From Clostridiales bacterium (GTDB lineage Bacteria; Bacillota; Clostridia; Oscillospirales; CAG-272), in the NCBI GenBank assembly GCA_003523225.1, contig DPGK01000029.1, positions 199,391 to 230,493 on the forward strand: a stretch of DNA of 31,103 nt. Direction: 5' to 3'. The translations under genes were made by a program, and so were the position numbers. Shown here in pieces: positions 23,651-31,103 of the stretch (position 1 is its first letter; every line of letters starts with the position of its first letter). The notes under the pieces are model-generated. The model saw nothing but the letters and a program-made list of their open reading frames with translations. It was not told the origin of the DNA and did not search any database.

Positions 23651-25345
23651 ATGGAAAACACAAACGAAGACGTAAGAGCGGAAGCCGCAGAAAATGAAAT
23701 AAGCGGCAACTTCATACACGATATAATCGACGAGGATCTGCGGCTCAACCCCGAGCTTAAGATACACACGCGTTTTCCTCCCGAACCAAACGGATATCTC
23801 CACATCGGTTCGGCTAAGGCGATACGCATAAACTACCAGATAGCGCGCAAATATCACGGACTGTTCAATCTGCGCTACGACGACACCAACCCGGTTCGCG
23901 AGGGGGACGAATACGTGCAGTCGATCTACGAGGATCTTAAATGGCTCGGCTGTGAGCCTAACGGCGGCGTGTTTTACGGTTCCGACTATTTTGACAAATG
24001 CTACGAGTTTGCTGTAAAGCTCATCAAGGACGGCAAGGCGTATGTTGACGATCTTTCCGCCGAGCAGATGAAGGAATACCGCGGAACGCTTACCGAGCCG
24101 GGGCGCGAATCCCCCTTCCGCAACCGCTCCGTGGAGGAAAATCTTGAGCTTTTCGAGCGTATGAAGAACGGTGAGTTCCCCGACGGCTCGCACACTCTGC
24201 GCGCAAAAATTGATATGTCCTCTCCGAATATGAATATGCGCGACCCCGCCATATACCGTATTCTGCACACCGACCATCACCGTCAGGGCAATAAGTGGTG
24301 CATATATCCTCTTTACGACTATGCGCACCCGATACAGGACGCGCTTGAGGGCATAACGCACTCCTGCTGCTCGCTGGAATTTGAAAATCACCGTCCCCTT
24401 TACGAGTGGGTGGTGGACAATATCGGATTCGACCCCAAGCCGAAGCAGCGCGAGTTTGCGCGGCTTAATGTCACGCACACGGTGATGAGCAAGAGATATC
24501 TGCGTCAGCTTGTCGAGACGGGTCTTGTGGACGGGTGGGACGACCCCCGTATGCCTACGCTGTGCGGTCTGCGCCGCCGCGGCTATACTCCGTCCGCAAT
24601 ATTTGATTTTGTTGACCGTGCCGGAGTTTCAAAGGCTTACAGCGTGGTGGATATCGAGCTGCTTGAGCATTGCATCCGCGAGGAGCTGAATGCGACCGCG
24701 CCGCGCCGTATTGCGGTCATGAAGCCGCTGAAGCTCATCATTGACAATTATCCCGAGGGAAAGACCGAGTATTTCGAGCTTCCGAATAATCCTCAGGCTC
24801 CGGATGCCGGGACGCGCCCGCTTCCGTTCACCCGTGAGCTTTATATCGACGCCGACGATTTTGCGGAGCTGCCCCCGCCTAAATTCTTCCGTCTCAAGCC
24901 GGAAGGAGAGGTAAGGCTTATGGGCGCGTATATCGTGAAATGCGTATCCGTCGAGCATAATGCGGACGGCAGCGTCGCCGCCGTTCACTGCACAGCCGAC
25001 CTTGAGACCGGAAACGGCAATCCCGCCGACGGAAGAAAGGTCAAGGGTACTATCCACTGGCTTTCCGCAGAGTATGCCCGCCGCGCCGACGTAATGCTTT
25101 ACGATTACCTCTTTACGCTTGAAAATATCGACGATATGCCGGAGGGCAAGACCTACGGGGATTATCTTAATCCCAACTCGGTCACAAAGCTCGAGGGCTG
25201 CATGATCGAGCCGTCGCTTGCCGACGCCGCTCCGGGCGAGCGCTTCCAGTTCGTGCGCAACGGATATTATGTCAAGGACACCAAGAACGCCGATACCTTC
25301 AACCGCATTGTCGGGCTGAAGGACAGCTATCCCAAAAAGCAGTAA
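23651..25345 (+). CDS. glnS: Glutaminyl-tRNA synthetase
   Basis: Charges tRNA-Gln directly with glutamine. The Gln-type class I motif PPEPNGYLHIGSAKAI (HIGS at 51-54) and VMSKRYL (near 278, KMSKS-type) distinguish it from GluRS, as does the C-terminal double beta-barrel region (from about 350: PLKLIIDNYPEG). Length 564 is normal for GlnRS. Many Firmicutes lack GlnRS and use GatCAB amidation, so its presence is informative about the lineage. The ATG at 23651 is preceded by GAAAGG. It is probably in one transcript with gltX and the downstream DUF1294 gene. Confidence 0.96.
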   Translation: MENTNEDVRAEAAENEISGNFIHDIIDEDLRLNPELKIHTRFPPEPNGYLHIGSAKAIRINYQIARKYHGLFNLRYDDTNPVREGDEYVQSIYEDLKWLGCEPNGGVFYGSDYFDKCYEFAVKLIKDGKAYVDDLSAEQMKEYRGTLTEPGRESPFRNRSVEENLELFERMKNGEFPDGSHTLRAKIDMSSPNMNMRDPAIYRILHTDHHRQGNKWCIYPLYDYAHPIQDALEGITHSCCSLEFENHRPLYEWVVDNIGFDPKPKQREFARLNVTHTVMSKRYLRQLVETGLVDGWDDPRMPTLCGLRRRGYTPSAIFDFVDRAGVSKAYSVVDIELLEHCIREELNATAPRRIAVMKPLKLIIDNYPEGKTEYFELPNNPQAPDAGTRPLPFTRELYIDADDFAELPPPKFFRLKPEGEVRLMGAYIVKCVSVEHNADGSVAAVHCTADLETGNGNPADGRKVKGTIHWLSAEYARRADVMLYDYLFTLENIDDMPEGKTYGDYLNPNSVTKLEGCMIEPSLADAAPGERFQFVRNGYYVKDTKNADTFNRIVGLKDSYPKKQ

Positions 25346-25346
25346 A

Positions 25347-25664
25347 ATGCCGGTCACTATTACCGGCAGACTGCCACTCTTGATAGCGGCGGCGTACCTT
25401 GCGCTGATATCGCTTATATCCGTTATTGTCACAGTTTACGACAAATGGGCGGCGAAACGCCGCCCGTCCGGCAGGATAAGGGAAAGCTCTCTTATCGCCC
25501 TGTCGGTGGTCGGCGGCTCCGCCGCCATGCTGCTTACAATGCTGATTATCAGGCACAAGACCCGCCATCCGAAATTCATGATAGGTATCCCGCTGATACT
25601 GATAATTCAGGCGGCGCTGATATATGTTTTTGCCAATTATATGAGTATATCCTTTATCTTTTGA
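25347..25664 (+). CDS. DUF1294 family small membrane protein
   Basis: A 105-residue protein with three or four hydrophobic segments and the DUF1294 signature: VYDKWAAKRRPSGRIRESSLIALSVVGGSAAML, then RHKTRHPKFMIGIPL. The function of the family is not established. It starts 1 nt after the glnS stop with no separate ribosome site, so its translation is probably coupled to glnS. A GC-rich hairpin follows 9 nt after its stop. Confidence 0.85.
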   Translation: MPVTITGRLPLLIAAAYLALISLISVIVTVYDKWAAKRRPSGRIRESSLIALSVVGGSAAMLLTMLIIRHKTRHPKFMIGIPLILIIQAALIYVFANYMSISFIF

Positions 25665-25673
25665 CAAAAACGG

Positions 25674-25699
25674 GGAAGGCGGGCTTGCGTCCGCCTTCC
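25674..25699 (+). terminator. Terminator after gltX-glnS-DUF1294
   Basis: A 9-bp perfect stem GGAAGGCGG (25674-25682) / CCGCCTTCC (25691-25699). A U-rich tail appears only some 17 nt further on, so efficiency is uncertain. Confidence 0.6.
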
Positions 25700-25754
25700 G
25701 CATTTACGGGTAGAAAAAATTTTTCGGATTTTGAAGGATTTTTTTCTGAAGCTC

Positions 25755-25783
25755 TTGAAAACCGACGGAAGATGTGATATACT
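25755..25783 (+). promoter_or_regulatory. Promoter of the pheS operon
   Basis: TTGAAA (25755-25760), a 17-nt spacer and TATACT (25778-25783), with an extended -10 TG at 25775-25776. It lies directly upstream of the T-box leader. Confidence 0.8.
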
Positions 25784-25794
25784 AAAATTTATAA

Positions 25795-26037
25795 ATGCAG
25801 TGATGAAGTTTGCCTTCACGCACAAGCGTTCAACAGAGAGACCGCCACGGCTGAAAGCGGTCGTTCGCGCGTGCAGGCATTTCGCTTCGTAGCAGGAGAG
25901 GTCAAAGCGACTATGTCGCCTGTAGCCGATCCCGGCGGCGCCGTTATACGTCCTTTGAGAGCCGGCGATGTTTTTTCGCCGGAATTCGGGTGGTACCGCG
26001 GCGCTGTGCTCCGTCCTGATTCGGACGGGCTTTTTTT
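25795..26037 (+). promoter_or_regulatory. Phenylalanine T-box riboswitch
   Basis: A tRNA-sensing leader. Stem I starts GAAG (25805-25808) and closes with CTTC (25885-25888). Its internal loop on the 3' side reads ATTTCG, placing specifier UUC (Phe) at 25881-25883 followed by a purine. The AGAGA/CTGAAA apical motifs lie at about 25835-25856. The T-box consensus TGGTACCGCG is at 25991-26000, in the antiterminator. The terminator stem CCGTCC/GGACGG (26011-26016 with 26023-26028) is followed by seven T (26031-26037). Uncharged tRNA-Phe should favour antitermination and expression of pheS onward. The gene-free stretch 25665-26120 consists of the previous terminator, the promoter and this leader. 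Confidence 0.95.
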
Positions 26038-26120
26038 ATGCCCGGAACACGCACCGGATGATACCATGTGCATAACCAGCAAAACAAAACAAGACAAAAC
26101 CGAAAGGAATAAAACCGCAA

Positions 26121-27134
26121 ATGAAAGAAATTCTTCAGAAGATCCGTGCCGAGGCTCTTGAGCGGATATCCGCCTGCGACGCGGATCTTGAAGCCCTGAG
26201 AGTTCGCTATCTCGGCAAAAAGGGTGAGCTTACCGCAGTTCTGCGCGGTATGGCGGGACTTTCTGCCGAAGAAAGACCTGTAATAGGTCAGCTTGCCAAC
26301 CAGATACGCGGGGAAATAGAAAACGCGCTTGCCGAACGCTCCGCGGCGCAGAAGCAGAAGGCGCTTGAGGCACAGCTGCTTGCCGAACGTGTTGACGTGA
26401 CCGCTCCCGGCAACGCTCCCGCCATCGGACACAGCCACCCGCTGACAGTCGTCCGCCGCGACCTTGAGGAAATATTCCTCGGACTTGGCTTTTCCATTGC
26501 CGAAGGGCCTGAGGTCGAGTACGATTACTACAACTTCCAGGCGCTCAACATTCCGGAGAATCACCCGGCGCGTGACACTCAGGACACCTTTTATATCACC
26601 GACAACATTCTGCTTCGCTCGCAGACCTCCCCGGTTCAGGTAAGGGTCATGGAAAAGCAGAAGCCGCCGATACGTATAATCTCTCCCGGACGTGTGTACC
26701 GCTCTGATGATGTGGACGCCACGCACTCCCCGCTGTTCCATCAGCTTGAGGGGCTTGTGGTCGATCACGGCATCACTATGGGAGACCTTAAGGGAATGCT
26801 TGAGCTGTTTGCAAAGAATATGTTCGGTGAGCAGACGCGCATACGCTTCCGCCCGCATCATTTCCCGTTCACCGAGCCGTCGGCGGAGGTTGACGTCTCC
26901 TGCTTTGCATGCGGCGGAAAGGGCTGTCGGCTTTGCAAGGGCGAGGGCTGGATCGAGATCCTCGGCGCCGGAATGGTGCATCCGCACGTGCTGAGCGGCT
27001 GCGGCATTGACCCGGAGGAATATTCGGGCTTTGCATTCGGACTCGGTATTGAAAGAATTGCACTGCTTAAGTATCACATTGACGATATGAGACTGCTTTA
27101 CGAGAACGACATCCGCTTTATCTCCCAGTTCTGA
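26121..27134 (+). CDS. pheS: Phenylalanyl-tRNA synthetase alpha subunit
   Basis: The catalytic subunit of the alpha2-beta2 class II enzyme that charges tRNA-Phe. An N-terminal coiled-coil (residues about 1-85) precedes the class II core, with RDTQDTFYI (near 155), the motif 2 region [22 protein letters not shown] (near 192) and the motif 3 region [20 protein letters not shown] (near 302). A four-Cys segment [12 protein letters not shown] (near 259) is common in bacterial PheS. Length 337 is normal. The start at 26121 has AAAGGA about 14 nt upstream, which is long. It is followed after 1 nt by a yitT-family gene rather than pheT. Confidence 0.97.
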   Translation: MKEILQKIRAEALERISACDADLEALRVRYLGKKGELTAVLRGMAGLSAEERPVIGQLANQIRGEIENALAERSAAQKQKALEAQLLAERVDVTAPGNAPAIGHSHPLTVVRRDLEEIFLGLGFSIAEGPEVEYDYYNFQALNIPENHPARDTQDTFYITDNILLRSQTSPVQVRVMEKQKPPIRIISPGRVYRSDDVDATHSPLFHQLEGLVVDHGITMGDLKGMLELFAKNMFGEQTRIRFRPHHFPFTEPSAEVDVSCFACGGKGCRLCKGEGWIEILGAGMVHPHVLSGCGIDPEEYSGFAFGLGIERIALLKYHIDDMRLLYENDIRFISQF

Positions 27135-27135
27135 T

Positions 27136-28017
27136 ATGGCGGAGCAGGGTAAAATAAGCAACTCATCAGGCAAAGAGAGGGCGCGCGACTGGGCGCTCAT
27201 GACGCTCGGAACGCTGATACTTGCCGCAGGCATATACTTTTTCAAGTATCCGAACAATTTTGCTATGGGTGGGGTCAGCGGTCTTTCAGTGGTGCTTGGC
27301 AGCGTTATCCCCTTTATAACCCCCGCGCAGATAGTGACGGCGCTAAACATACTCTATCTTCTGATCGGCTTTATTTTTCTCGGACGCAAGATAGGCATAC
27401 GCACGGTATATTGCAGCCTGCTTTTGTCCGGTGCGCTGTCCCTGCTTGAGCTTGTCTGCCCCATGACCGAGCCGCTTACCGATCAGCCGCTGCTTGAGCT
27501 GTGCTTTGCGGTGCTGCTGCCGGGTATCGGGTCGGCAATGGTCTTCAACTGCGACGGCTCGACGGGCGGCACGGACATTCTGGCGCTGATACTTAAAAAG
27601 TATCTGAAGATCGAGGTCGGGCGTGCCTTGCTTATGGCGGATATGGCGGTCGTCGTAATTGCCTTCTTCACGTTCGGAGTCAAAACCGGGCTGTTTTCAC
27701 TGCTCGGACTGCTTGCCAAGGCGTTCCTTGTTGACTCCGTGATCGAAAATATCAATATATCTAAGTTTTTCATTATCGTCACATCAAAGCCGGAGCCTAT
27801 CGTGGCGTATATCGAGTCCACCCTCCACCGCGGCGCAACAAGGTGGGAAGGGGTTGGCTGTTATACCGGCGAGAAGCGCACGCTTCTGCTGGTCGTCATG
27901 AACCGTGCTCAGGCTATGCATATGCGTGAATTTGTCCGCACAGTGGATAAGGACGCCTTTGTGCTTATCTCCAACTCCGGTGATATTATCGGCAAGGGCT
28001 TCAGACAGACCGGCTGA
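27136..28017 (+). CDS. YitT family membrane protein (DUF161/DUF2179)
   Basis: A 293-residue protein with five or so hydrophobic helices in the first 200 residues (ILAAGIYFFKYPNNFAMGGVSGLSVVLG is the family opening; DGSTGGTDILALIL near 139 is also characteristic) and a cytoplasmic DUF2179 domain at the C-terminus (about 213-290, ending SNSGDIIGKGF). The function of the family is not settled. It begins 1 nt after the pheS stop and is followed 55 nt later by pheT, so it lies inside the phenylalanine T-box operon. This separation of pheS and pheT is unusual. Confidence 0.92.
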   Translation: MAEQGKISNSSGKERARDWALMTLGTLILAAGIYFFKYPNNFAMGGVSGLSVVLGSVIPFITPAQIVTALNILYLLIGFIFLGRKIGIRTVYCSLLLSGALSLLELVCPMTEPLTDQPLLELCFAVLLPGIGSAMVFNCDGSTGGTDILALILKKYLKIEVGRALLMADMAVVVIAFFTFGVKTGLFSLLGLLAKAFLVDSVIENINISKFFIIVTSKPEPIVAYIESTLHRGATRWEGVGCYTGEKRTLLLVVMNRAQAMHMREFVRTVDKDAFVLISNSGDIIGKGFRQTG

Positions 28018-28072
28018 GCGGGCACTACGCGCAAAACGCAAAAATAAATGAAAGGATATTCCGGTACAAATT

Positions 28073-30466
28073 ATGATCTTATCTCTTGAATGGCTTGCCG
28101 AATTTGTTGATACGGCAGGAATAGATACAAAGCAGTTCTGCGACAGAATGACCGCCACCGGCTCTAAGGTCGAGGGCTTTGAGGTTCTGGGCGAGGATAT
28201 TCAGAATGTAAAGGTGGGGCGTATCGTCGCGCTCCGCAAGCATGAAAACAGCGATCATCTTCAGATATGCGACCTTGACGTAGGCGGCGCGGAAACCATA
28301 CAGATAGTGACCGGCGCTCAGAATGTTTTTGAGGGCGCTATCGTTCCGGTAGCCGTGGCGACGGCTCACCTTCCCGGCGGCGTTACCATAAAGGCGGGCA
28401 AGCTGCGCGGCGCAGCCTCAAATGGAATGCTTTGCTCGATCGGCGAGCTGTCACTTGACGAGCACTATATGCCCGGTGCTATTGCTGACGGGATACTGAT
28501 CCTTGGCGAGGAGTTCGCGCCGATGATAGGCAGGGATATCCGCGAGGCGCTGCGGCTTTCCGATACCGCCGTGGAATTTGAGATCACACCCAACCGTCCC
28601 GACTGCCTGTCCGTTATCGGTCTGGCGCGTGAGGCGGCGGTGTCCTTTGACCGCGAGCTGAAGCTCCACACGCCCGAGGTCCGCACCGCGGGTGACGGGG
28701 ATTCCATCGGAAATTATCTCTCGGTCAGAATTGACGCGCCCGACCTTTGCCCGCGTTACACCGCGCGTGTGGTCAAAAATGTAAAGATAGCTCCATCGCC
28801 ACTGTGGCTGAGAGCGCGTCTGCGCGCCTCGGGAGTGCGCCCGATAAACAACATCGTCGACATAACCAACTATGTCATGCTCGAGTACGGTCAGCCCATG
28901 CACGCCTTTGATTACAAGTGCCTTGACGGGGCGGCAATATCCGTCCGTCGCGCCGCTGAGGGTGAGGCTTTCCGTTCGCTCGACGATAAGGATCACATTC
29001 TTGACGCTTCGACTCTTGTTATATCCGATAAAAACAAAGCGGTGGCGCTTGCCGGTATCATGGGCGGCGCTAACAGCGAGATCACCCCGTCAACCGCAAC
29101 CGTTGTATTTGAAAGCGCCAATTTCATGGGAGCTTCGGTGCGTGTTTCGGCAAAAAAGCAGGGCATGAGAACAGAAAGCTCCGCACGCTATGAAAAGGGA
29201 CTTGACCCCGAAAACACTCTCCCTGCAATCGAGCGCGCCTGCGAGCTGGTCGAGCTGCTGGGTGCAGGCGCGGTGGTGGACGGCATAATAGACGTTTACC
29301 CCGGCAAAAAGGAGCTGCGCACTGTCGGGTTCGATTCCGCAAAGATCAACGCTTTCCTCGGTACTGATGTGCCGGAGGATTATATGCGCCGCGTGCTCTC
29401 AAGACTTGGCTTTGAGCTTGACGGCGGCAGCGTGGTCATTCCCTCGTGGCGCGACGATGTTCTCGGCACTGCCGACCTTGCCGAGGAGGTCATCCGTATG
29501 TACGGGTACAACACCATTCAGTCAACGCCTATCTGCGCGCGCACGACCGAAGGCAAGCGCACTCCAAAGCAGAATTTTGAGCTGACGCTTGAACGCGCCC
29601 TTATCGGTATGGGTCTTTCCGAAATACAGACCTTCTCATTCATCAGCCCAAAATACTACGATAAGATAAACCGCCCCGAATCAGACCCGCTCCGCCGTTC
29701 GGTGGTCATACGCAACCCGCTGGGCGAGGATACCAGCGTTATGAGAACCACGGCGCTGCCCTCAATGCTCGAGGTGCTGGCGCGGAACAACAACTTCAAC
29801 AACGAGAACCTGCGCCTTTACGAAATGGCTACGGTCTATCTGCCCAAGGATGATCCCGCAGAGCTTCCCGACGAGCCGGTGTCCCTGACTCTCGGAATGT
29901 ACGGCGGATGTGATTTCTACACTATAAAGGGTATCTGCGAGAGCCTGTTCGGACTTGTCGGAGCGAATGTAAAGTTTGCGGCGAGAAGCGATGACCCCAC
30001 CTTCCATCCCGGAAGATGTGCGGCAATGCTGGCGGACGGCGAGCTTATCGGAGTTGTCGGTCAGATACATCCCTCTGTTGCGGACAACTACGGCTTTACA
30101 GTTCCGGTGTACGCCGCCGAGATACGTGTGCCTGTGCTTATGGCGCACAAAAAAGGAGAGACGGAGTACCGTCCGCTCCCCAAATACCCGGCAGTGACGC
30201 GCGACCTGTCTTTCGTCTGCGACGAAGCTCTTGAGGTCGGAACGATCGAGGATACGATCAGAAACGCCGGCGGACGTCTTGTCGAGGACATCAAGCTCTT
30301 TGACATTTACCGCGGCATTCAGGTCGGCGCGGGACGCAAGAGCGTTTCAATGCGCGTTACCCTCCGCTCCTCGGATCATACGCTGACCCAGGAGGAATCG
30401 GAAAAGGATACCGCGAAAATTATAGCGGCACTTGACCGTGAGCTGGGAATAAAGCTCAGAAGCTGA
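28073..30466 (+). CDS. pheT: Phenylalanyl-tRNA synthetase beta subunit
   Basis: The tRNA-binding and editing subunit of PheRS. Domains in order: EMAP-II-like OB fold (about 40-150: KVGRIVALRKHENSDHLQIC), B3/4 editing domain (about 210-370, with LEYGQPMHAFDY), B5 (about 400-470), the catalytic-like core (about 480-680) and the C-terminal FDX-ACB domain (about 703-797: YRPLPKYPAVTRDLSFVCD). Length 797 is typical. ATG 28073 has AAAGGA upstream at long spacing. It is part of the T-box operon with pheS. Confidence 0.97.
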   Translation: MILSLEWLAEFVDTAGIDTKQFCDRMTATGSKVEGFEVLGEDIQNVKVGRIVALRKHENSDHLQICDLDVGGAETIQIVTGAQNVFEGAIVPVAVATAHLPGGVTIKAGKLRGAASNGMLCSIGELSLDEHYMPGAIADGILILGEEFAPMIGRDIREALRLSDTAVEFEITPNRPDCLSVIGLAREAAVSFDRELKLHTPEVRTAGDGDSIGNYLSVRIDAPDLCPRYTARVVKNVKIAPSPLWLRARLRASGVRPINNIVDITNYVMLEYGQPMHAFDYKCLDGAAISVRRAAEGEAFRSLDDKDHILDASTLVISDKNKAVALAGIMGGANSEITPSTATVVFESANFMGASVRVSAKKQGMRTESSARYEKGLDPENTLPAIERACELVELLGAGAVVDGIIDVYPGKKELRTVGFDSAKINAFLGTDVPEDYMRRVLSRLGFELDGGSVVIPSWRDDVLGTADLAEEVIRMYGYNTIQSTPICARTTEGKRTPKQNFELTLERALIGMGLSEIQTFSFISPKYYDKINRPESDPLRRSVVIRNPLGEDTSVMRTTALPSMLEVLARNNNFNNENLRLYEMATVYLPKDDPAELPDEPVSLTLGMYGGCDFYTIKGICESLFGLVGANVKFAARSDDPTFHPGRCAAMLADGELIGVVGQIHPSVADNYGFTVPVYAAEIRVPVLMAHKKGETEYRPLPKYPAVTRDLSFVCDEALEVGTIEDTIRNAGGRLVEDIKLFDIYRGIQVGAGRKSVSMRVTLRSSDHTLTQEESEKDTAKIIAALDRELGIKLRS

Positions 30467-30493
30467 AATTATCTTCGGTGCGAGGTAAACCGG

Positions 30494-30865
30494 ATGGAAA
30501 ATGAGATCTTTTTCGGTCATTTCCAATATATCAGGTGCATGGCGCTGATCCACGACGGCGGCGAGCGTCGGACGCCGGCAGTATACAGGCATGATATGAC
30601 CGCGCCTGACGGCAAAGGAAATGTCATTATATACGGAGCCGGTCTGCCCACGGACGAAAAATCCGCCCGTGCTTTTGACGAAAGCAGATATATTGAAGCG
30701 GATGCTGATGTGGTCGATACCGTGATATTTTTCGACGGGACCGGACCGCACACGCGAGAATTTCCCTTTCTTGAGGACGGCGGGACGGTTTACCGCTACC
30801 TCACCAAAGAGGATGCCGAGCGGGTAAGATCCTATTTTACACCGGACTATACGCTCAGATTCTGA
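30494..30865 (+). CDS. Hypothetical protein after pheT
   Basis: A 123-residue, acidic, soluble-looking protein. It has alternating strand-like segments (NVIIYGAGLPTD, VVDTVIFFDGTGPHTREFPFLEDG) and a helical end (TKEDAERVRSYF). I recognise no family. The ATG at 30494 has GAGGT at good spacing, and it starts 28 nt after pheT with a terminator after it, so it is likely the last gene of the T-box operon. No signal peptide or membrane helix. Confidence 0.65.
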   Translation: MENEIFFGHFQYIRCMALIHDGGERRTPAVYRHDMTAPDGKGNVIIYGAGLPTDEKSARAFDESRYIEADADVVDTVIFFDGTGPHTREFPFLEDGGTVYRYLTKEDAERVRSYFTPDYTLRF

Positions 30866-30901
30866 TCCTGCAGCACTTTCGGATGAATAAATGAATAATT
30901 T

Positions 30902-30933
30902 AAGGACTGCCGCACTTCGTGGCAGTCCTTTTC
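30902..30933 (+). terminator. Terminator of the pheS operon
   Basis: A perfect 10-bp stem AAGGACTGCC (30902-30911) / GGCAGTCCTT (30921-30930) running into TTTTC. It shares the CTGCCGCAC core with the hairpins at 16163 and 16428. Confidence 0.85.
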
Positions 30934-30950
30934 ATCCTGTATACCCAAGT

Positions 30951-31027
30951 AAGGGCTTTCGTCAGTTTGATGAAAGTTTTCGCCCGCCTTTTTCAAAAGG
31001 CGGCGCGGTCGAGGGCGCGGAGCCCTC
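30951..31027. repeat. Dispersed 77-bp intergenic repeat, copy 2
   Basis: It matches 16210-16286 with 5 substitutions. The last 76 bases of the window hold two further hairpins (GGCGGC/GCCGCC near 31037-31050 and CAACCGCC/GGCGGTTG near 31053-31070). They end in AAAGTTTCCGCCCG, which resembles the AAAGTTTTCGCCCG inside the repeat, so another unit may begin at the edge. Confidence 0.85.
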
Positions 31028-31103
31028 TCTCGCAAGGCGGCAAGCCGCCGAACAACCGCCGGGGCGGTTGTCCGATGTTCTGCTTCGCAAAAGTTTCCGC
31101 CCG

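Noticed and set aside
23033..24478. 481-residue minus-strand frame
   Set aside because: Antisense to gltX and glnS, which are unmistakable.
25871..26161. 96-residue plus-strand frame
   Set aside because: It runs through the T-box antiterminator and terminator, which explain that sequence.
25944..27350. 468-residue minus-strand frame
   Set aside because: Antisense to the T-box leader, pheS and yitT.

Overview
The window looks like a chromosomal segment of a fairly GC-rich member of the Clostridia (Firmicutes), probably a gut-type Oscillospirales or relative. This rests on IreB, a T-box leader in front of pheS, YitT, NrdR, a CwlD-like amidase, strong Shine-Dalgarno sites and sigma-A promoters of the TTGACA/TATAAT type. 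Species cannot be named from the sequence alone. I found no tRNA, rRNA, CRISPR array, transposase or phage structural gene.

Layout. 1-900: an AraC-family regulator. 900-6872 (all minus): radA with a small P-loop kinase; a cell-wall amidase; a lone acyl carrier protein with its own promoter and terminator; and an ireB-ribF-dacA operon. 7110-12829 (plus): a three-gene operon from a consensus promoter to a strong terminator, encoding a TerB-N/TerB-C protein, a BrxD-like (DUF2791) ATPase and an Lhr/BrxHI-like helicase. 12809-16152: a small two-helix membrane protein (minus), a small conserved protein, nrdR, a DUF5131 protein and a lipoprotein. 16153-16487: a composite of hairpins and a dispersed repeat. 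16488-18272 (minus): GTP-type PEP carboxykinase. 18526-21556: a two-gene ABC exporter. 21896-25664: gltX, glnS and a DUF1294 membrane protein. 25755-30933: a phenylalanine T-box, pheS, a yitT-family gene, pheT and an unknown gene, closed by a terminator. 30951-31027: a second copy of the dispersed repeat.

The best candidate for an under-described system is the TerB/BrxD/BrxHI-like operon at 7181-12696. Its ATPase and helicase resemble the accessory pair BrxD/BrxHI of type 2 BREX, but no PglX methylase, PglZ phosphatase, PglW or PglY is present, and a TerB-type protein is encoded first. A nucleic-acid-directed defence or stress/repair module is a reasonable inference but is not shown by the sequence.

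Other points worth attention: the D,D-carboxypeptidase has lost the canonical Ser of SxN and the Lys-Thr of KTG; yitT separates pheS from pheT; intergenic hairpins share a CTGCCGC-like core; and several gene starts are revised here on ribosome-binding-site and terminator evidence.
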